A stretch of DNA of 64,000 nucleotides from Bacteroidota bacterium. GTDB taxonomy: Bacteria; Bacteroidota; Bacteroidia; Bacteroidales; JACABE01. A model generated the notes under the pieces. It was given only the letters and a program-made list of their open reading frames with translations. It was not told where the DNA came from and made no database searches. The position numbers were made by a program, and so were the translations under genes. Shown here in pieces: positions 45,301 to 51,795 of the stretch. The DNA lies in the NCBI GenBank assembly GCA_026391675.1, contig JAPLDQ010000016.1, positions 1-64,000 of the forward strand, read 5' to 3'. Every line of letters begins with the position of its first letter. Position 1 is the first letter of the stretch.

Positions 45301-46382
45301 CCTGTATTTAATTCTGTTTTATCAATTATACAGGTATAATAGCTGTATAAATTAGCATCCGTTGAACTTGCGATATAAACAGGGCTATAGTTTGCTGTTG
45401 TTGTTCCCGTTCCTACTGTTACAGTTGTTGTTCCTTTTCTGACATAGAAAGTTTTATATGCCAACGGTGAACTTATACTGTTGTTGTATATATCATACGA
45501 AATTACCCTGTAATTAACTGTATTATTATATGCAACAGAATGGATATCTGCGGAATAGGTGCTATCACTTATGTTTGTCATGGGTATTGAATTATCAGCA
45601 CCCCCGTTAATATTGTAAATCAATTGAACATTACCGATACCTGATAAATCTCTGGTAAATACCTGAACATTATAAGGTCCTGTAACATAGACACTATCTG
45701 TTAAAACTGGATTCTTGAATGATAATGTTGGCGGATAAAGCTCATTACTGGATGCGAAAACTTTAATATCATCTATTAACCAACCATATCTTCCGTTACT
45801 AGCTGTTGAACCACTTCCGGTAAACTTAAAACGAATTTTAACATTAGCCTGATTACCTGCTATAGCAGAAATATCAAATTTTTCATTTTTCCACCAAGCA
45901 TTCGTAGGAATTGTATTGGTGTCTCCGGGTGCCCAGTCACTATTATATGAACTTTCACTAAATTTATTGTTAATTAGTAATGCAGTTCCCAGATATTGAG
46001 ATGAATTCAATGTAATCCAGTTAATTCCGCCATCAACAGAAACTTCAACCTGACCTCCATCAGTATTATATAATTTACATATCTGAGCAAATTCAAGCAT
46101 AACATTAGCTTTACCCGTGGTAGAGAAAGAATTTGATGTCAGATAAATCGTTTTTCCAATTTGAACCCTGTTAGAATCGGATCTTACACCTGACCTGGCA
46201 AGCTTTGTTGATAAAGACCAGGGTATAAAATTGCTTGTTGAAAACCCAGCTGAATCAGCTGTGCTTACCAAACTATCACCACCAGATGGCAATTCCAGGT
46301 CTTCATGAAAAACCAAAACGGTTTGTGATGATAATACTGTGGTAAACAGTATTGAAATCAAAAGAATAAAGAACTTTTTCAT
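33348..46382 (-). CDS. Giant modular T9SS protein, paralog B (4344 aa)
   Basis: The architecture matches paralog A: signal peptide (MKKFFILLISILFTTVLSSQ), MAM/jelly-roll domain (about 22-215), and four CARDB plus beta-helix modules closing with IG-[AS]-DE near residues 1039, 1577, 3089 and 3630. A discoidin-like domain lies near 2077 (GWIQFTW, FYKDNRPM), a second MAM-like domain near 3750, and a T9SS tail with NMPNPTNG at about 4260-4344. Near-identical length and module spacing over more than 4300 residues indicate whole-gene duplication. It lies upstream of the kinase/regulator operon with about 118 bp between. No catalytic motif is seen; an adhesin or glycan-binding role is inferred. Confidence 0.9.
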   Translation of the reverse strand: MKKFFILLISILFTTVLSSQTVLVFHEDLELPSGGDSLVSTADSAGFSTSNFIPWSLSTKLARSGVRSDSNRVQIGKTIYLTSNSFSTTGKANVMLEFAQICKLYNTDGGQVEVSVDGGINWITLNSSQYLGTALLINNKFSESSYNSDWAPGDTNTIPTNAWWKNEKFDISAIAGNQANVKIRFKFTGSGSTASNGRYGWLIDDIKVFASSNELYPPTLSFKNPVLTDSVYVTGPYNVQVFTRDLSGIGNVQLIYNINGGADNSIPMTNISDSTYSADIHSVAYNNTVNYRVISYDIYNNSISSPLAYKTFYVRKGTTTVTVGTGTTTANYSPVYIASSTDANLYSYYTCIIDKTELNTGGKIESLAFNKADLQGYSLSNASLRIYVKGAGAITIAPTNYAEYITALNGATKVYENFAQNLNTAAGWQTFLCNAGSYNITGAENIMVFVEWYRPGNATAAVPFYYTTVAGKASILYGSGAIPTTANTSGYRANIKINFQTSNAAIDASLFNFASPASPMAANQIVPVSVRIKNLGSTALTQLKVHWLVDGQYQGWVPYTPTVALQQDFVGSAVSLGNVNLSVGPHKLRAWTELPNGVADMVPANDTMTLSVFACANMSGTFTVGTTASDFPTLTDVYTALNNCGVSGPVDFKLASGTYNQQLVIPLFNNVSAANTITFESASGNPNDVIFQYSASGATDNYVLRFDGAQYIKVKNITFNATGISNGRVAEYLNTAQYCTIEGCILNMPQTTSANYAGVYSSSSTFEHHNTIKNNVINGGYYGIYFNSSSSLKEVGNVFEGNIIKDFYYYGLNLTYQDSISVNKNIITNSSSASNAYGFFVTYSDNATILKNKVHLNASSTNYCLYLAYSNQNAGNSLVANNWFSQSIGNSTTYGINNLSSKNVNYYYNSVNVTAGTLTSYAFYSSSATGIKLKNNSIVNKVGYAFYISTNTQVDSSNYNNLYSSGANFAFWGTACPNITALQSASGKDQNSMNIDPLYTSFNNLHINNYSLVTMGSSVPNITDDIDGESRSNTPTIGSDEIVIPSVDAGLFRINNPSASILTLNQSIKVSLKHIGAATLTSTTIKWSVNGVMQTPYAWTGNLAQFAVDSVVIGNYTFSYGASTLKVWTEMPNNIQDVFHQNDTISLILYACSGPLSGNYTIGGSGANFPTINSALFALKNCGINAPTTFNINPGTYAEQIIFSQISGASASNTLTFKAANNDSSNVIIDAGNNTAGNFAVKFDASSYYVLNKLTVQNTILAGRAIELINAANNITISNCVVKSNQNTTIASAAPIYSYNTKEDYITISNNLILGGYNGIYMYGVSSTNKELGNIIQNNIVKDFNYYGIYTYAQDGIKIIGNIVQNHPISSTVYALYAGLSDNGQYLKNDFRINATSTSYIMYFTNVNSSAGSSLVANNFISQFDGLGSVYGIYQSTSNNINYYYNSINITKGNLSSNACYLSGGSGNNIVNNNISNTGGGYALYVSSGSSVTACDYNNIYTNVTYYSYWGSACTNLAALKSSSGKNANSIAIDPTYNNITDLHTENVGLWAKGISTTVSDDIDGQTRATLPCIGADEFIAYPNDVKVKALYTFGKLPVLTGSPHNVKAIVKNIGTNNLTNLNLTLNITGANTFTNVKTLAGLLSGAEDTITFDNYTPTVLGLNNVKVSFPFDDNNTNNELNYYQNTTDSIYAYADTSAAITSVGFNSTSGLLLAKYFINSSRLIPSITAFITNNNTVGQTLYAVLLDANANILDTSYHKIITSNDVNSWVTFTMVNKGNTLIANNYAYLGIAQTVGVTGYNPLGSQKEVPARRGAYYTASLTATPLTETTQNGRFMIQANLVVPVMNEASISEIITPISGCGLSNETVKIKIQNGGLAPIYGGQNVLMAHYGIRINGSIVNVVNQQFTDTILPTQSKIFSFATPKNMAVTLADSNFSLVCWIDLLNDPYHSNDTLTKVIKSKYVPNAPVVNTPVTISYGNNIALTANSQDTVKWYANLNDTLPIHQGTTFITPQLFTNTTYYVKATTQTGSNNNLALSAVATHNGGGLTTNGYGPELYNDGIIPPYGSGGGGTWGWTYSAGWIQFTWPSAKNFSKVIFYKDNRPMSTCTFQYWDGSVWVDFYSYNSTAIVDSVAFPVKTSTKLRFYNLYSDQGNPNFDEIQVYEGINQGCISSPVSVLVNVLNGVDATVKKILTPSSACALVNQNLSIRIKNLGNLPIISSANSLTAYYGVKINNNIINVVSQQVPNTLNTGDSIDFTFTTPITLPANTADSNYTLIAWTAVNNDININNDTLTKLVISRFTPIAPITNSVSVSFGNTASLTATSTSPVEWYKTLASDSVIYKGTNYTTPVLYANDTFYVAAITDMQATNLVGTGNVVNTSSTYPTPYGQFYNGSKEQYLIKASELTALGFIAGNITSLGFDVVVPAGAPLTNYTIKIGHTNQTALSTWVSGLTQVYSNVTDTNKVGWNMYNFSTPFVWNGIDNIVVENCFDNYPSGYTTNGIVNQTATPFVSTLDFHSNAGNICATTNSISFSQRPNMKITGNSHGCSSPKIPVNVVVGNIPALDIAISGIIPTPGNIITGTPIAVKAKLYNYGSTTVTSANIKWSVNGVLQGSIPWTGILTTAQNTLINLGNYTFASGPNVIKVWSSAPNSLTDLYPANDTAISNVLGCMGGNFTIGTGGTFPNFAAAINTLNAVGVCGNTIFDVLPGTYNEAITINQISGVGPNATITFRSQNGNNTSVILTNSINTTTLILNACSYIHFEKITISATANSTTAVQVSGGSSYNVFDGNIMYSPNNTTATTSVIVSITTGQDNYNKFLNNTISGGYYSVYWSGASTMKKNGNIFSNNTIKDFSFYGLYINYNDSITVTKNTITNSIASSTAYGIYANNVDRSVFTKNKINLTASGSSYCMYFYFCNSNASGRSLVASNFITQSSGTTVYGIDNIGSNNMNYYYNSINISGATSANYAFYLGSGTACNVVNNIFSNTIGGYAYYVSSPSGILNTDYNDFYSTGSNLAYWGNAQINLTSLQNTSGKDQHSLSVYPNFNSATDLHLMNFDLNGKATPVDTTIDDIDGTARNLTIPDIGADEFNLPLNDAGITVITQPVNPAVLGPQNVKAIIRNFGSANLTSANIQWSINGILKTPLAWTGNLVTGDTTTINLGSYNFPVGYSAIKVWTNLPNAAIDGYAANDTSKLDITVCTGPLTGTYTIGGSTANFPTINAAIQSLYYCGISGPVTFNINPGSYYEQLTIPSVSGASATNMITFKSLNNDSSSVNILYAPALNSYNYVVKLDGAKYIKFKYLTITNISQIALGRVIELANTANFNEISNCKIQTAISISSNTAGIYSNNTPDDHNIITNNLIIGGYYGISFSGISSTSKEVGNTITNNIIKEFYYTGLSLYYQDSLKVFGNILLNEASSSNCYGIYSYYNDNVNIQKNKVMLTNSGTTYSLYLYYNNYGSGNGLVANNCISQSVGIANVYGFYNYYSSNIKYFYNSVNITAGNTTSYGMYFNGMGGNILKNNSIVNSGGGFAIYANTAGLISSSNYNNLFATGATLGYWGANTANFAAWKTASGQDANSVSADPFYIGVNDLHVYTPALNNLGTPLSDVSDDMDGQTRNITTPDIGADEFTPLQKDLAVISIFEPAITYSQAGSNINIKLKIKNFGTDSIGNFQVVFKAGNAAPVSQLYSGFLLSNKSDSVVFTTPLTITAGPILISAYTVLSTDGNHLNDTVKMNYFGVPVKTVPYTENFDGTAEDWFQTGGTMQWQKGIPSSTVIAGAHSAPNAWKTVLNGNYVNNSADYLYSPIFDNSIYKADSLKFWFRIDAETNVDGGRIEYKNMTGGWDVLGTLASTDTNSVNWYNSTSLLMWTGNGQVWQQAKYKISKLTALPNILQFRFVFTSNLTNNNYNGWAIDDFELSLLPISSDAGVINIINPVASFLGDTVYPKVTVKNMGSSPINSIPVKYSLNGLLVASETFNTTLAPGASADYTFNQYFKVLTQPTYTIKAYTSLSGDYFNNADTTTRIINVSPALKDVGILSIISPVDTLASGSVVTVSVKIKNFGTQPLTSIPVTYQRSSLTPVTETWTGPALNFGDSVTYSFTQTLTVPIGTTFPFSAYTELPSDAYPNNNKITKQITISSTLPGNAGNISSTAAYGGDTICFPTSGAIPVTNIYTVPTIGNVTKYVWKYTGSNVSFSPNDTTSTNSVSITFNTNATSGNLTVYGYNTNANGVTSPAFAITVIQNCTLGIDDESMDNFWLSQNMPNPTNGNSIIEYNLPVQGDVSFEIVNMLGQRVYQFHKIIESGKHSISLNAIDMQQGIYYYSITYKGKRLTKKMIINK

Positions 46383-46464
46383 TTTAAATTGAACTTGTTT
46401 GTAAATTTATTGAATGTATTATAACTATCTGTTTTTGACACCCAAACAGCTAATATACAAGCAA

Positions 46465-46534
46465 CAAAATTACATTATAAAGATCACAAGAATGCTCAGC
46501 AAAACTACAGATTATTATCCGTGAAATCACCTAG
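46465..46534 (-). promoter_or_regulatory. Activator-type promoter of the 4344-aa gene
   Basis: On the minus strand: GTGATTTCAC, 8 bp, ATCTGTAGTTTTGC, about 15 bp, TCTTTATA, 3 bp, TAATTTTG. The flanks are diverged from the two other copies but the blocks and spacings are kept, which points to selection on binding sites rather than recent duplication. Confidence 0.6.
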
Positions 46535-46697
46535 ATAAATTATACCTAAAAATTAAGTATAGATTTGAATTTCTGCTGATTGGGTAAAATAATTTTTAAA
46601 AATAAGCTGCAAATAAATTTTTGAGGTTTAATTTTAATGGTGATATTTTGTATCTGGTATTTTTATTGTATTATCTTGTACCTTACAATAACATCAT

Positions 46698-46746
46698 CAA
46701 AGATCGTATCTTTGATTTGACGCTCCATAAGGAGCGTTTCTCTTTT
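46698..46746. terminator. Double hairpin after the restriction-modification gene
   Basis: CAAAGAT/ATCTTTG followed by ACGCTCC/GGAGCGT. The T-rich run TTCTCTTTT is on the plus strand, so termination of the minus-strand gene is less certain. Confidence 0.4.
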
Positions 46747-46804
46747 AATGTTTTCCCTTTTATTATCCGGTATTTTATAGATTGGGTATAAATAATTTGA
46801 AATA

Positions 46805-49800
46805 TTAACGTTGCTCCTCTATAGCAATTTCTTCTTCGGTTAAGCCATAAAGCTCATACACCATTTTATCAATTTCTTTATCTGTGGTATCTATGTTTGC
46901 TTTTAGCTCTAGAGCTTTTTTACTTTCCTGATTAAAATAATCTTCCCATTCTGCTTCCTGAGATAATGTTAGTTTTACTTTCTTTTTAGCCAGTTCTTTA
47001 ATGAAATCAGGATATGATAATAAATACCAATTTTGTAATTTATTTGGCAAGTCTTCAATTTCAAATTTTCTTTGAATTGTTCTTTGGAATTTTAAAATTA
47101 AATGCTGTAACTCATTATTATTTAATAATATATAATCTACCTTTTGAATTAAGTGTATTTGATTTTCTTCTAATATATCTGGAATTGGTATTTGTTCAAA
47201 ATATTGTGGCTTTACTTCAATATAGCCTCCACTTCTTACTACACAAATACTCTTTAAATAATACCAAATAAGTTTAGAATTAATTATACCAAGTAAAAAT
47301 TTACCTTCTGAAATAGGATTCTTCAATTGTGCAAGTGAGAGCATCACAGCAGGAGCATTAATATAAATACCAGATTCATCTAAAGAAAATTTATTACTGT
47401 TTTGTAGATTTGGGAAAATAATTTTGGGTTGTTCAAATAAATGATAATAAGCACAATTTCTAAGCTCCCACCAATAATCACCTTTATCAGATCTATTTTT
47501 TGCTTTATGTTCAAATGGTAATAAATGTTGGATAATATCAGGTGTAGCTTCTTTAACTTTTTCAAATGCAGCAGCTTCATCAAGATTACCATATTTTTCT
47601 TTTGTTGCTTTACTTTTATATAAAATTAAAGATTGTTTATATTCATTATTTGACCATTTACTTAACTCATAACCTTCATAAAAAGGCTTTATATACTCAT
47701 CATTCTTAATCTGACCTTTAGGTATTATGAATGCTTCATTTAATGCAGTTTTCACACCATAGTAACATTTTCCATACTTTTTTGTAATTAATGGATTTTG
47801 TTGCAACTTATTAATTAAAAATATTGACTTATTGTCGTTAAATGACCAGTTTTCTTTATTTAGATTTACTTGTTCTATAAATGTCGGATTATAAAATTCA
47901 ATTCCTTCTTCATTCCCTTTAATTATTTTAACATATTCAAAAGAACTGCTAATCTGAGAATGTTTTTTTGCAATAAAAATAATTGGATATGTTGTGGCAC
48001 CTTCAAAAATCTGAACATCAGTAAAATCAATATATTTAATAAGGCTTGTATTGGTTTTTAACCAATCTCTTAATGCTATTGCTGCCTTTGTCTTATCAAA
48101 AGTATTTGAGATAAAGCCAAACAAGCCTTTATTATTAAGTAAAGAAAAACCTAATTCATAAAAATAAGTAAATAAATCAGCGGCTGGTTGAAATGAATAA
48201 TATTTATATTGATAATATTTAATACAATCTGAAAATAATTCAGCTCTTACATAAGGAGGATTCCCAATAACGACATCAAACCCTCCTTTTTCAAACACTT
48301 TAGGGAAAGATGTCTGCCAATTAAAAGATTTGTCACCTGCAACTTCCACATCATCTATTAAAGAATTACCACATTTTATATTGTTGTTCAGGTCATTCAG
48401 CTTCCTGTTGGGCTGAGCTGTTCTTAACCAGAGAGAAAGCTTTGCAATCTCCACACTTTCCTCATTTATATCAACACCAAATAGATTATTTTCTAAAATA
48501 CTGTTTTCTATATCACTTAAAATTAAGGCATCACCAAATAACTTGGCTTGCAGTTCGTCAACGTAACGGTGTTCGTGAATCAGAAAATCCAATGCCTGAT
48601 TTAAAAATGCACCCGAACCACAGGCGGGATCGCATATAGTGAGCTGCAACAACCATTTTCTATAAGTTTCAAGCTTTTCTAATAATGGCTGTTTGGTTTG
48701 CTTTGTTCTTTTTTTATCAGAAAAATAAACCTCTTCAGCAATTTCAAGTTCTGCTTTCTTATCAATACAAAGTTTTCCAATGGTATTTTCAACAATATAT
48801 TTTGTTATGTATTTGGGTGTATAAAAAACTCCATCTTTTTTTCTTTTGGACTTGCTTTTATCAATTTCAGTGCCTTCCAGCTCTGCTTTTATTTCATCCA
48901 ACTCATTCAGGGAGTTTTCAAATATATGCCCTAAAATATTTACATCTACTTCACTGGCAAAATCATAATCAGAAAGTTTAGCAGTATGAAGGAAAAGCAA
49001 TTCATCATCAATTTTTATATTGTCTAAAACCTCATCCGGCTTAAATAATCCGCCATTATAAGCAAACACATCATATCTTTTGCCCTTAAACCCCGTATTC
49101 AAATATTCAAAATACTTTTTAAATCTATCATATAATGGAATAACAACATCTCTTTCCTGTAATTCTTTCCAATCACTCAGAATCAACCTGACTGAGTTTG
49201 GAGGCAATAAATTTCTGTCTTCACCAAAAAACAGAAATAGAAATCTATCCAATAATTTTTGAGATTTTTTAAAAAGTAGCAACGGGTCAAATTCTGGATT
49301 TAATTGTACCAGGTTTTGATGCAATTCCCTTTTAAATACTGAATAATCCTTATAAAGTTTTTTAGTGATTACATCCTCTTCACTTAAAGATTCATCCTTA
49401 ATCTTTTTTGCTATATTATTAGATATATTATCATAAGCCAGACATAAATAAAGCAACTGGAAATCTTCTTCTGTAAGAGTAAATAAGTTGAATTCAATAT
49501 GCTCAATAGCATTATCAATATAAAACCTGAGTTTTTCAAAATTGGAAGTAATGACATATACACAATCAGGCTGGTTATTTTTATAACTAAATGCCTGTAC
49601 TTCTATTTTGCCTAAATCTGTGGTATTGCATCCTTTCAATTCTATTACTCCAACAACCTTGTTATCAATAATAATAGCCCCATCTGCCTTTTTACTATCC
49701 TTAATGTTTTTATATTCAGTTGTAAGATTGAATTTAGTTTCAGCGGAAGAGGCGGGTTTGGTGTAACCTAATATTTTTACGAATAAATCCTCCAGAAATT

Positions 49801-49954
49801 CTCCCTGATATTGTTCTTCTTTGAGTTCTTTTATTTCTTCCTGAACTTTAGGGTTCAGAAAATGGGAACTGAACAACTTCCATTTTAAGTTAACTATATC
49901 ATTGTTCTGGGTTTTTAAATACTTTGCAATAACTGATTTTTGAAAAAGCCCCAT
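46805..49954 (-). CDS. Single-chain type IIG-like restriction-modification enzyme
   Basis: 1049 aa, consistent with Eco57I/BREX-like N6-adenine methyltransferases fused to a nuclease. The N-terminal PD-(D/E)XK motif is D91 ... E105-L-K107 (KADGAII, then GVIELKG). Motif I is DPACGSGAF at 442-450 and the catalytic NPPY is at 565-568 in VVIGNPPYV. The C-terminal about 350 residues resemble a TaqI-type specificity domain (GYELSKW, IKPFYEGYEL). One polypeptide would therefore recognise, methylate and cut DNA. It is full length with no frameshift. It sits at the edge of a mobile island that also carries an ArdC-like protein. A BREX PglX-like role without cleavage is the alternative, but no other BREX gene is present. 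Confidence 0.85.
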   Translation of the reverse strand: MGLFQKSVIAKYLKTQNNDIVNLKWKLFSSHFLNPKVQEEIKELKEEQYQGEFLEDLFVKILGYTKPASSAETKFNLTTEYKNIKDSKKADGAIIIDNKVVGVIELKGCNTTDLGKIEVQAFSYKNNQPDCVYVITSNFEKLRFYIDNAIEHIEFNLFTLTEEDFQLLYLCLAYDNISNNIAKKIKDESLSEEDVITKKLYKDYSVFKRELHQNLVQLNPEFDPLLLFKKSQKLLDRFLFLFFGEDRNLLPPNSVRLILSDWKELQERDVVIPLYDRFKKYFEYLNTGFKGKRYDVFAYNGGLFKPDEVLDNIKIDDELLFLHTAKLSDYDFASEVDVNILGHIFENSLNELDEIKAELEGTEIDKSKSKRKKDGVFYTPKYITKYIVENTIGKLCIDKKAELEIAEEVYFSDKKRTKQTKQPLLEKLETYRKWLLQLTICDPACGSGAFLNQALDFLIHEHRYVDELQAKLFGDALILSDIENSILENNLFGVDINEESVEIAKLSLWLRTAQPNRKLNDLNNNIKCGNSLIDDVEVAGDKSFNWQTSFPKVFEKGGFDVVIGNPPYVRAELFSDCIKYYQYKYYSFQPAADLFTYFYELGFSLLNNKGLFGFISNTFDKTKAAIALRDWLKTNTSLIKYIDFTDVQIFEGATTYPIIFIAKKHSQISSSFEYVKIIKGNEEGIEFYNPTFIEQVNLNKENWSFNDNKSIFLINKLQQNPLITKKYGKCYYGVKTALNEAFIIPKGQIKNDEYIKPFYEGYELSKWSNNEYKQSLILYKSKATKEKYGNLDEAAAFEKVKEATPDIIQHLLPFEHKAKNRSDKGDYWWELRNCAYYHLFEQPKIIFPNLQNSNKFSLDESGIYINAPAVMLSLAQLKNPISEGKFLLGIINSKLIWYYLKSICVVRSGGYIEVKPQYFEQIPIPDILEENQIHLIQKVDYILLNNNELQHLILKFQRTIQRKFEIEDLPNKLQNWYLLSYPDFIKELAKKKVKLTLSQEAEWEDYFNQESKKALELKANIDTTDKEIDKMVYELYGLTEEEIAIEEQR

Positions 49955-49997
49955 AGGATTAATTGTATATTGTATTTTTAAGCATTAAAAGTAGTAA

Positions 49998-50005
49998 CAA
50001 AATTA
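49998..50005 (-). promoter_or_regulatory. -7 box of restriction-modification gene
   Basis: The minus strand reads TAATTTTG, matching TAnnTTTG, 44 bp before the start codon. The -33 box is not clear. Confidence 0.35.
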
Positions 50006-50097
50006 GGAAAATAAGTGAGATAAATAAAGAAATCTGGTTTTAAAATAAATATGAATATGTAAGGTAAATCAGCCATAAGAAAGATGTATTAACAAAA

Positions 50098-50131
50098 AGA
50101 AAGCAGGTGTCTATCCAGATACCTGCTTTCT
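50098..50131. terminator. Hairpin between SSB-tail gene and restriction gene
   Basis: A perfect 11-bp stem AGAAAGCAGGT/ACCTGCTTTCT with a 12-nt loop, lying between two minus-strand genes. Confidence 0.5.
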
Positions 50132-50171
50132 AAAAACTGATTTAAAAGTTTATGTCACTATATAGCATGTC

Positions 50172-50205
50172 AAAAAAAAGGAATCTTTTCAGATTCCCTT
50201 TTTTA
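50172..50205 (-). terminator. Terminator of SSB-tail gene
   Basis: Stem GGAATC/GATTCC flanked by A and T runs on both sides, so it can act in either direction; 18 bp past the stop codon. Confidence 0.75.
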
Positions 50206-50222
50206 GAATTTAAGCCGGTTAT

Positions 50223-50498
50223 TTAGAAAGGCAAGTCATCTTCAGTTGGTATTTCTGTTTGTGGAGCTGGAGTTGGAATCAATATTTCTGCAGGTTTTTC
50301 AGCTTGTTTTGAGTAATAGCAAGTGTGGGTGTTCCCAAATTGATCCGGTTCTCTTAATTTTGCAATTTCAAAGAAGATAAGATTTTTATAAGCTTGTTCT
50401 TTAAGTTGTTCCAGAGCGTCAATTGATATTGCTACTTTAACGATGTCATAAGATTCATTCTTTTTAGCTTTTCCGATGTAGATTTTTTCGTAGTTCAT
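50223..50498 (-). CDS. Small protein with SSB-like acidic tail
   Basis: 91 aa. The N-terminal about 65 residues form a compact domain (MNYEKIYIGKAKK, LREPDQFGNTHTCYY). A Pro-rich linker follows and the end is TEDDLPF. That tail matches the acidic tip of bacterial SSB (DDIPF), which docks SSB partners such as helicases and repair proteins. The body is too short for a normal SSB OB fold and I do not recognise it with certainty; similar small proteins occur in Bacteroidota mobile elements. It is probably a DNA-metabolism helper of the island, perhaps recruiting host SSB partners. It lies between the island's small-gene operon and the restriction enzyme. Confidence 0.75.
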   Translation of the reverse strand: MNYEKIYIGKAKKNESYDIVKVAISIDALEQLKEQAYKNLIFFEIAKLREPDQFGNTHTCYYSKQAEKPAEILIPTPAPQTEIPTEDDLPF

Positions 50499-51328
50499 GA
50501 TTTCTATTTTTAGGTTATTAAAAAAATTATGCCAGTTTAAATATTCCGGTTAAGGATGGCAATTGAGGAATTGGAATACCGGAGTGCAGCGAGGATATGC
50601 CGAGAAAATCCATTGTCAGGATCCCTTGACCAAAGGAATAAAACTTTGCATATTATTTTTTGACAATAACAGAAATCAATCCGAAAAAGCTTGGAAAAGC
50701 AACATGGAACTTACATCAATTAGCAGTATAGAACTCCAGGAACAGCACGAACAAGTTAAAAATAGCTTATTTAATTGTAAAATAAACTGGTCCAAAACAC
50801 ATCCATTTCATTCAAAACATTAAACCATAAAAATATTAGCCAATTCAAGAGCACAATAATACCAGGATGACTGCCACAATAATAAACGATCGGTAAAAAG
50901 AAAATATAATCAGAAATCCATTAAGCATATAAGCGAGTAAATGCTAAAAAAACGGACACCTAACCTCGTGAAAACTAAAAAAACCGGCACCAATTACGAT
51001 GCCGATTCTTGATATAAAACTTTTACTTAATTAAAAATAAAAGAATGACAGCACAAAGATACAACAAAAGCGGGTGAATTGCGAAGCCAGTAAAAATTTA
51101 ATTTCGTTTTTTAAAAGGAAATCCGGATAGAAAGAAGTCTGTATTAAATAATAGAAAGTAAGAATAATGTAAAATTGAAACACTAAAAACGAAACAAATT
51201 TCAAAAAAAATCATTCTGGAAGAATACAGCTTAAATCGCCATCGCAGATGGCAAATTTTTTTAAGAATTACCCTCTTTTTTTCAAAAGAGTGTAATTCTC
51301 TGGGTCCAAAAATTTTGTTATTTATTTT
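50499..51328. other. 830-bp region without a confident gene
   Basis: It contains three hairpins: 50985-51004 (minus-strand terminator with T tract), 51238-51262 (plus-strand terminator GCCATC/GATGGC with T run) and 51264-51299. A comparatively GC-rich block at about 50545-50640 stands out from its AT-rich surroundings and may be non-coding RNA or a decayed gene. An 86-codon plus-strand reading frame (50563-50823) covers it but shows no family features. Confidence 0.6.
50974..51004 (-). terminator. Minus-strand terminator
   Basis: Stem CGGCA/TGCCG with a 10-nt loop and, on the minus strand, a run of seven T. It would end the transcript of the 51329-53027 gene cluster. Confidence 0.65.
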
Positions 51329-51517
51329 TTACAATCCGATATCTGCATCTGAATAAATTTCAAAATTTAATTCTGCTGGGAAAAGTGTGATTTCATAACA
51401 TTCCAGGCATAAATCAGGTTTTTGTATTTCTCCATTCTCCCATAAATCAAGGGAATCATTATCAGGAGTAAAAAATTCACTACAAGTTTTACAAATAAAA
51501 AAATTATTTTTAGGCAT
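51329..51517 (-). CDS. Small CxxC/CxxC zinc-ribbon protein
   Basis: 62 aa. Four cysteines in two pairs (C9-x-x-C12 and C37-x-x-C40) suggest a zinc ribbon; the rest is acidic. No family is recognised. It begins 12 bp after the stop of the SymE/AbrB-like gene and so belongs to the same cluster. It may bind nucleic acid or a protein. Confidence 0.65.
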   Translation of the reverse strand: MPKNNFFICKTCSEFFTPDNDSLDLWENGEIQKPDLCLECYEITLFPAELNFEIYSDADIGL

Positions 51518-51528
51518 GGTTTTAAAAA

Positions 51529-51795
51529 TTAGGCAATTTGTTTTAAGTGTAAAGTATCAATCATGACTAATAAATTCGGGTTTTTTTCAATCATCTGAAT
51601 TAATTCGGGAGTTCTTTTTTTAAGAATAATTTCACCTTCTGAAATATTTACAGTTAATTTTTCTCCGATTTGAAAACCTGCTTTTTTTAGGTATTTCCCT
51701 CCAAAATAAATTGTAGGCACTTCGACATAATTGGGTTTAATTAAATTGCCTCCTCTTTTTTCTACTCTTCTGCTTATGGTTGTTTTTGTTGTCAT
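51529..51795 (-). CDS. SymE/AbrB-fold small protein
   Basis: 88 aa. The core VEVPTIYFGGKYLKKAGF followed by IGEKLTVNISEGEIIL resembles the SymE toxin/AbrB swapped-hairpin fold (P-x-x-x-x-G-W-L-x-x-AGF-x-x-G-x-x-x-x-V). SymE is an RNA-cleaving or nucleoid-condensing toxin in Enterobacteria; AbrB-type antitoxins and regulators share the fold. Which role applies here is unknown. Its start overlaps the stop of the ArdC-like gene by 4 bp, indicating translational coupling. Confidence 0.7.
   Translation of the reverse strand: MTTKTTISRRVEKRGGNLIKPNYVEVPTIYFGGKYLKKAGFQIGEKLTVNISEGEIILKKRTPELIQMIEKNPNLLVMIDTLHLKQIA

Larger units (their letters stand above)
46383..46804. other. Intergenic region: giant-gene promoter and hairpins
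   Basis: 422 bp without a gene. It contains the promoter of the 4344-aa gene (46465-46534) and two adjacent hairpins (46698-46714 and 46720-46737). The rest is AT-rich with nothing recognisable. Confidence 0.75.

Noticed and set aside
46805-49954. BREX system (PglX)
   Set aside because: The methyltransferase could be mistaken for PglX, but none of the other BREX genes is nearby and an N-terminal PD-(D/E)XK nuclease motif is present.
50563-50823. 86-codon plus-strand reading frame
   Set aside because: No family features, no promoter seen, and its second half reads like translated AT-rich spacer. The GC-rich start is noted as a region instead.
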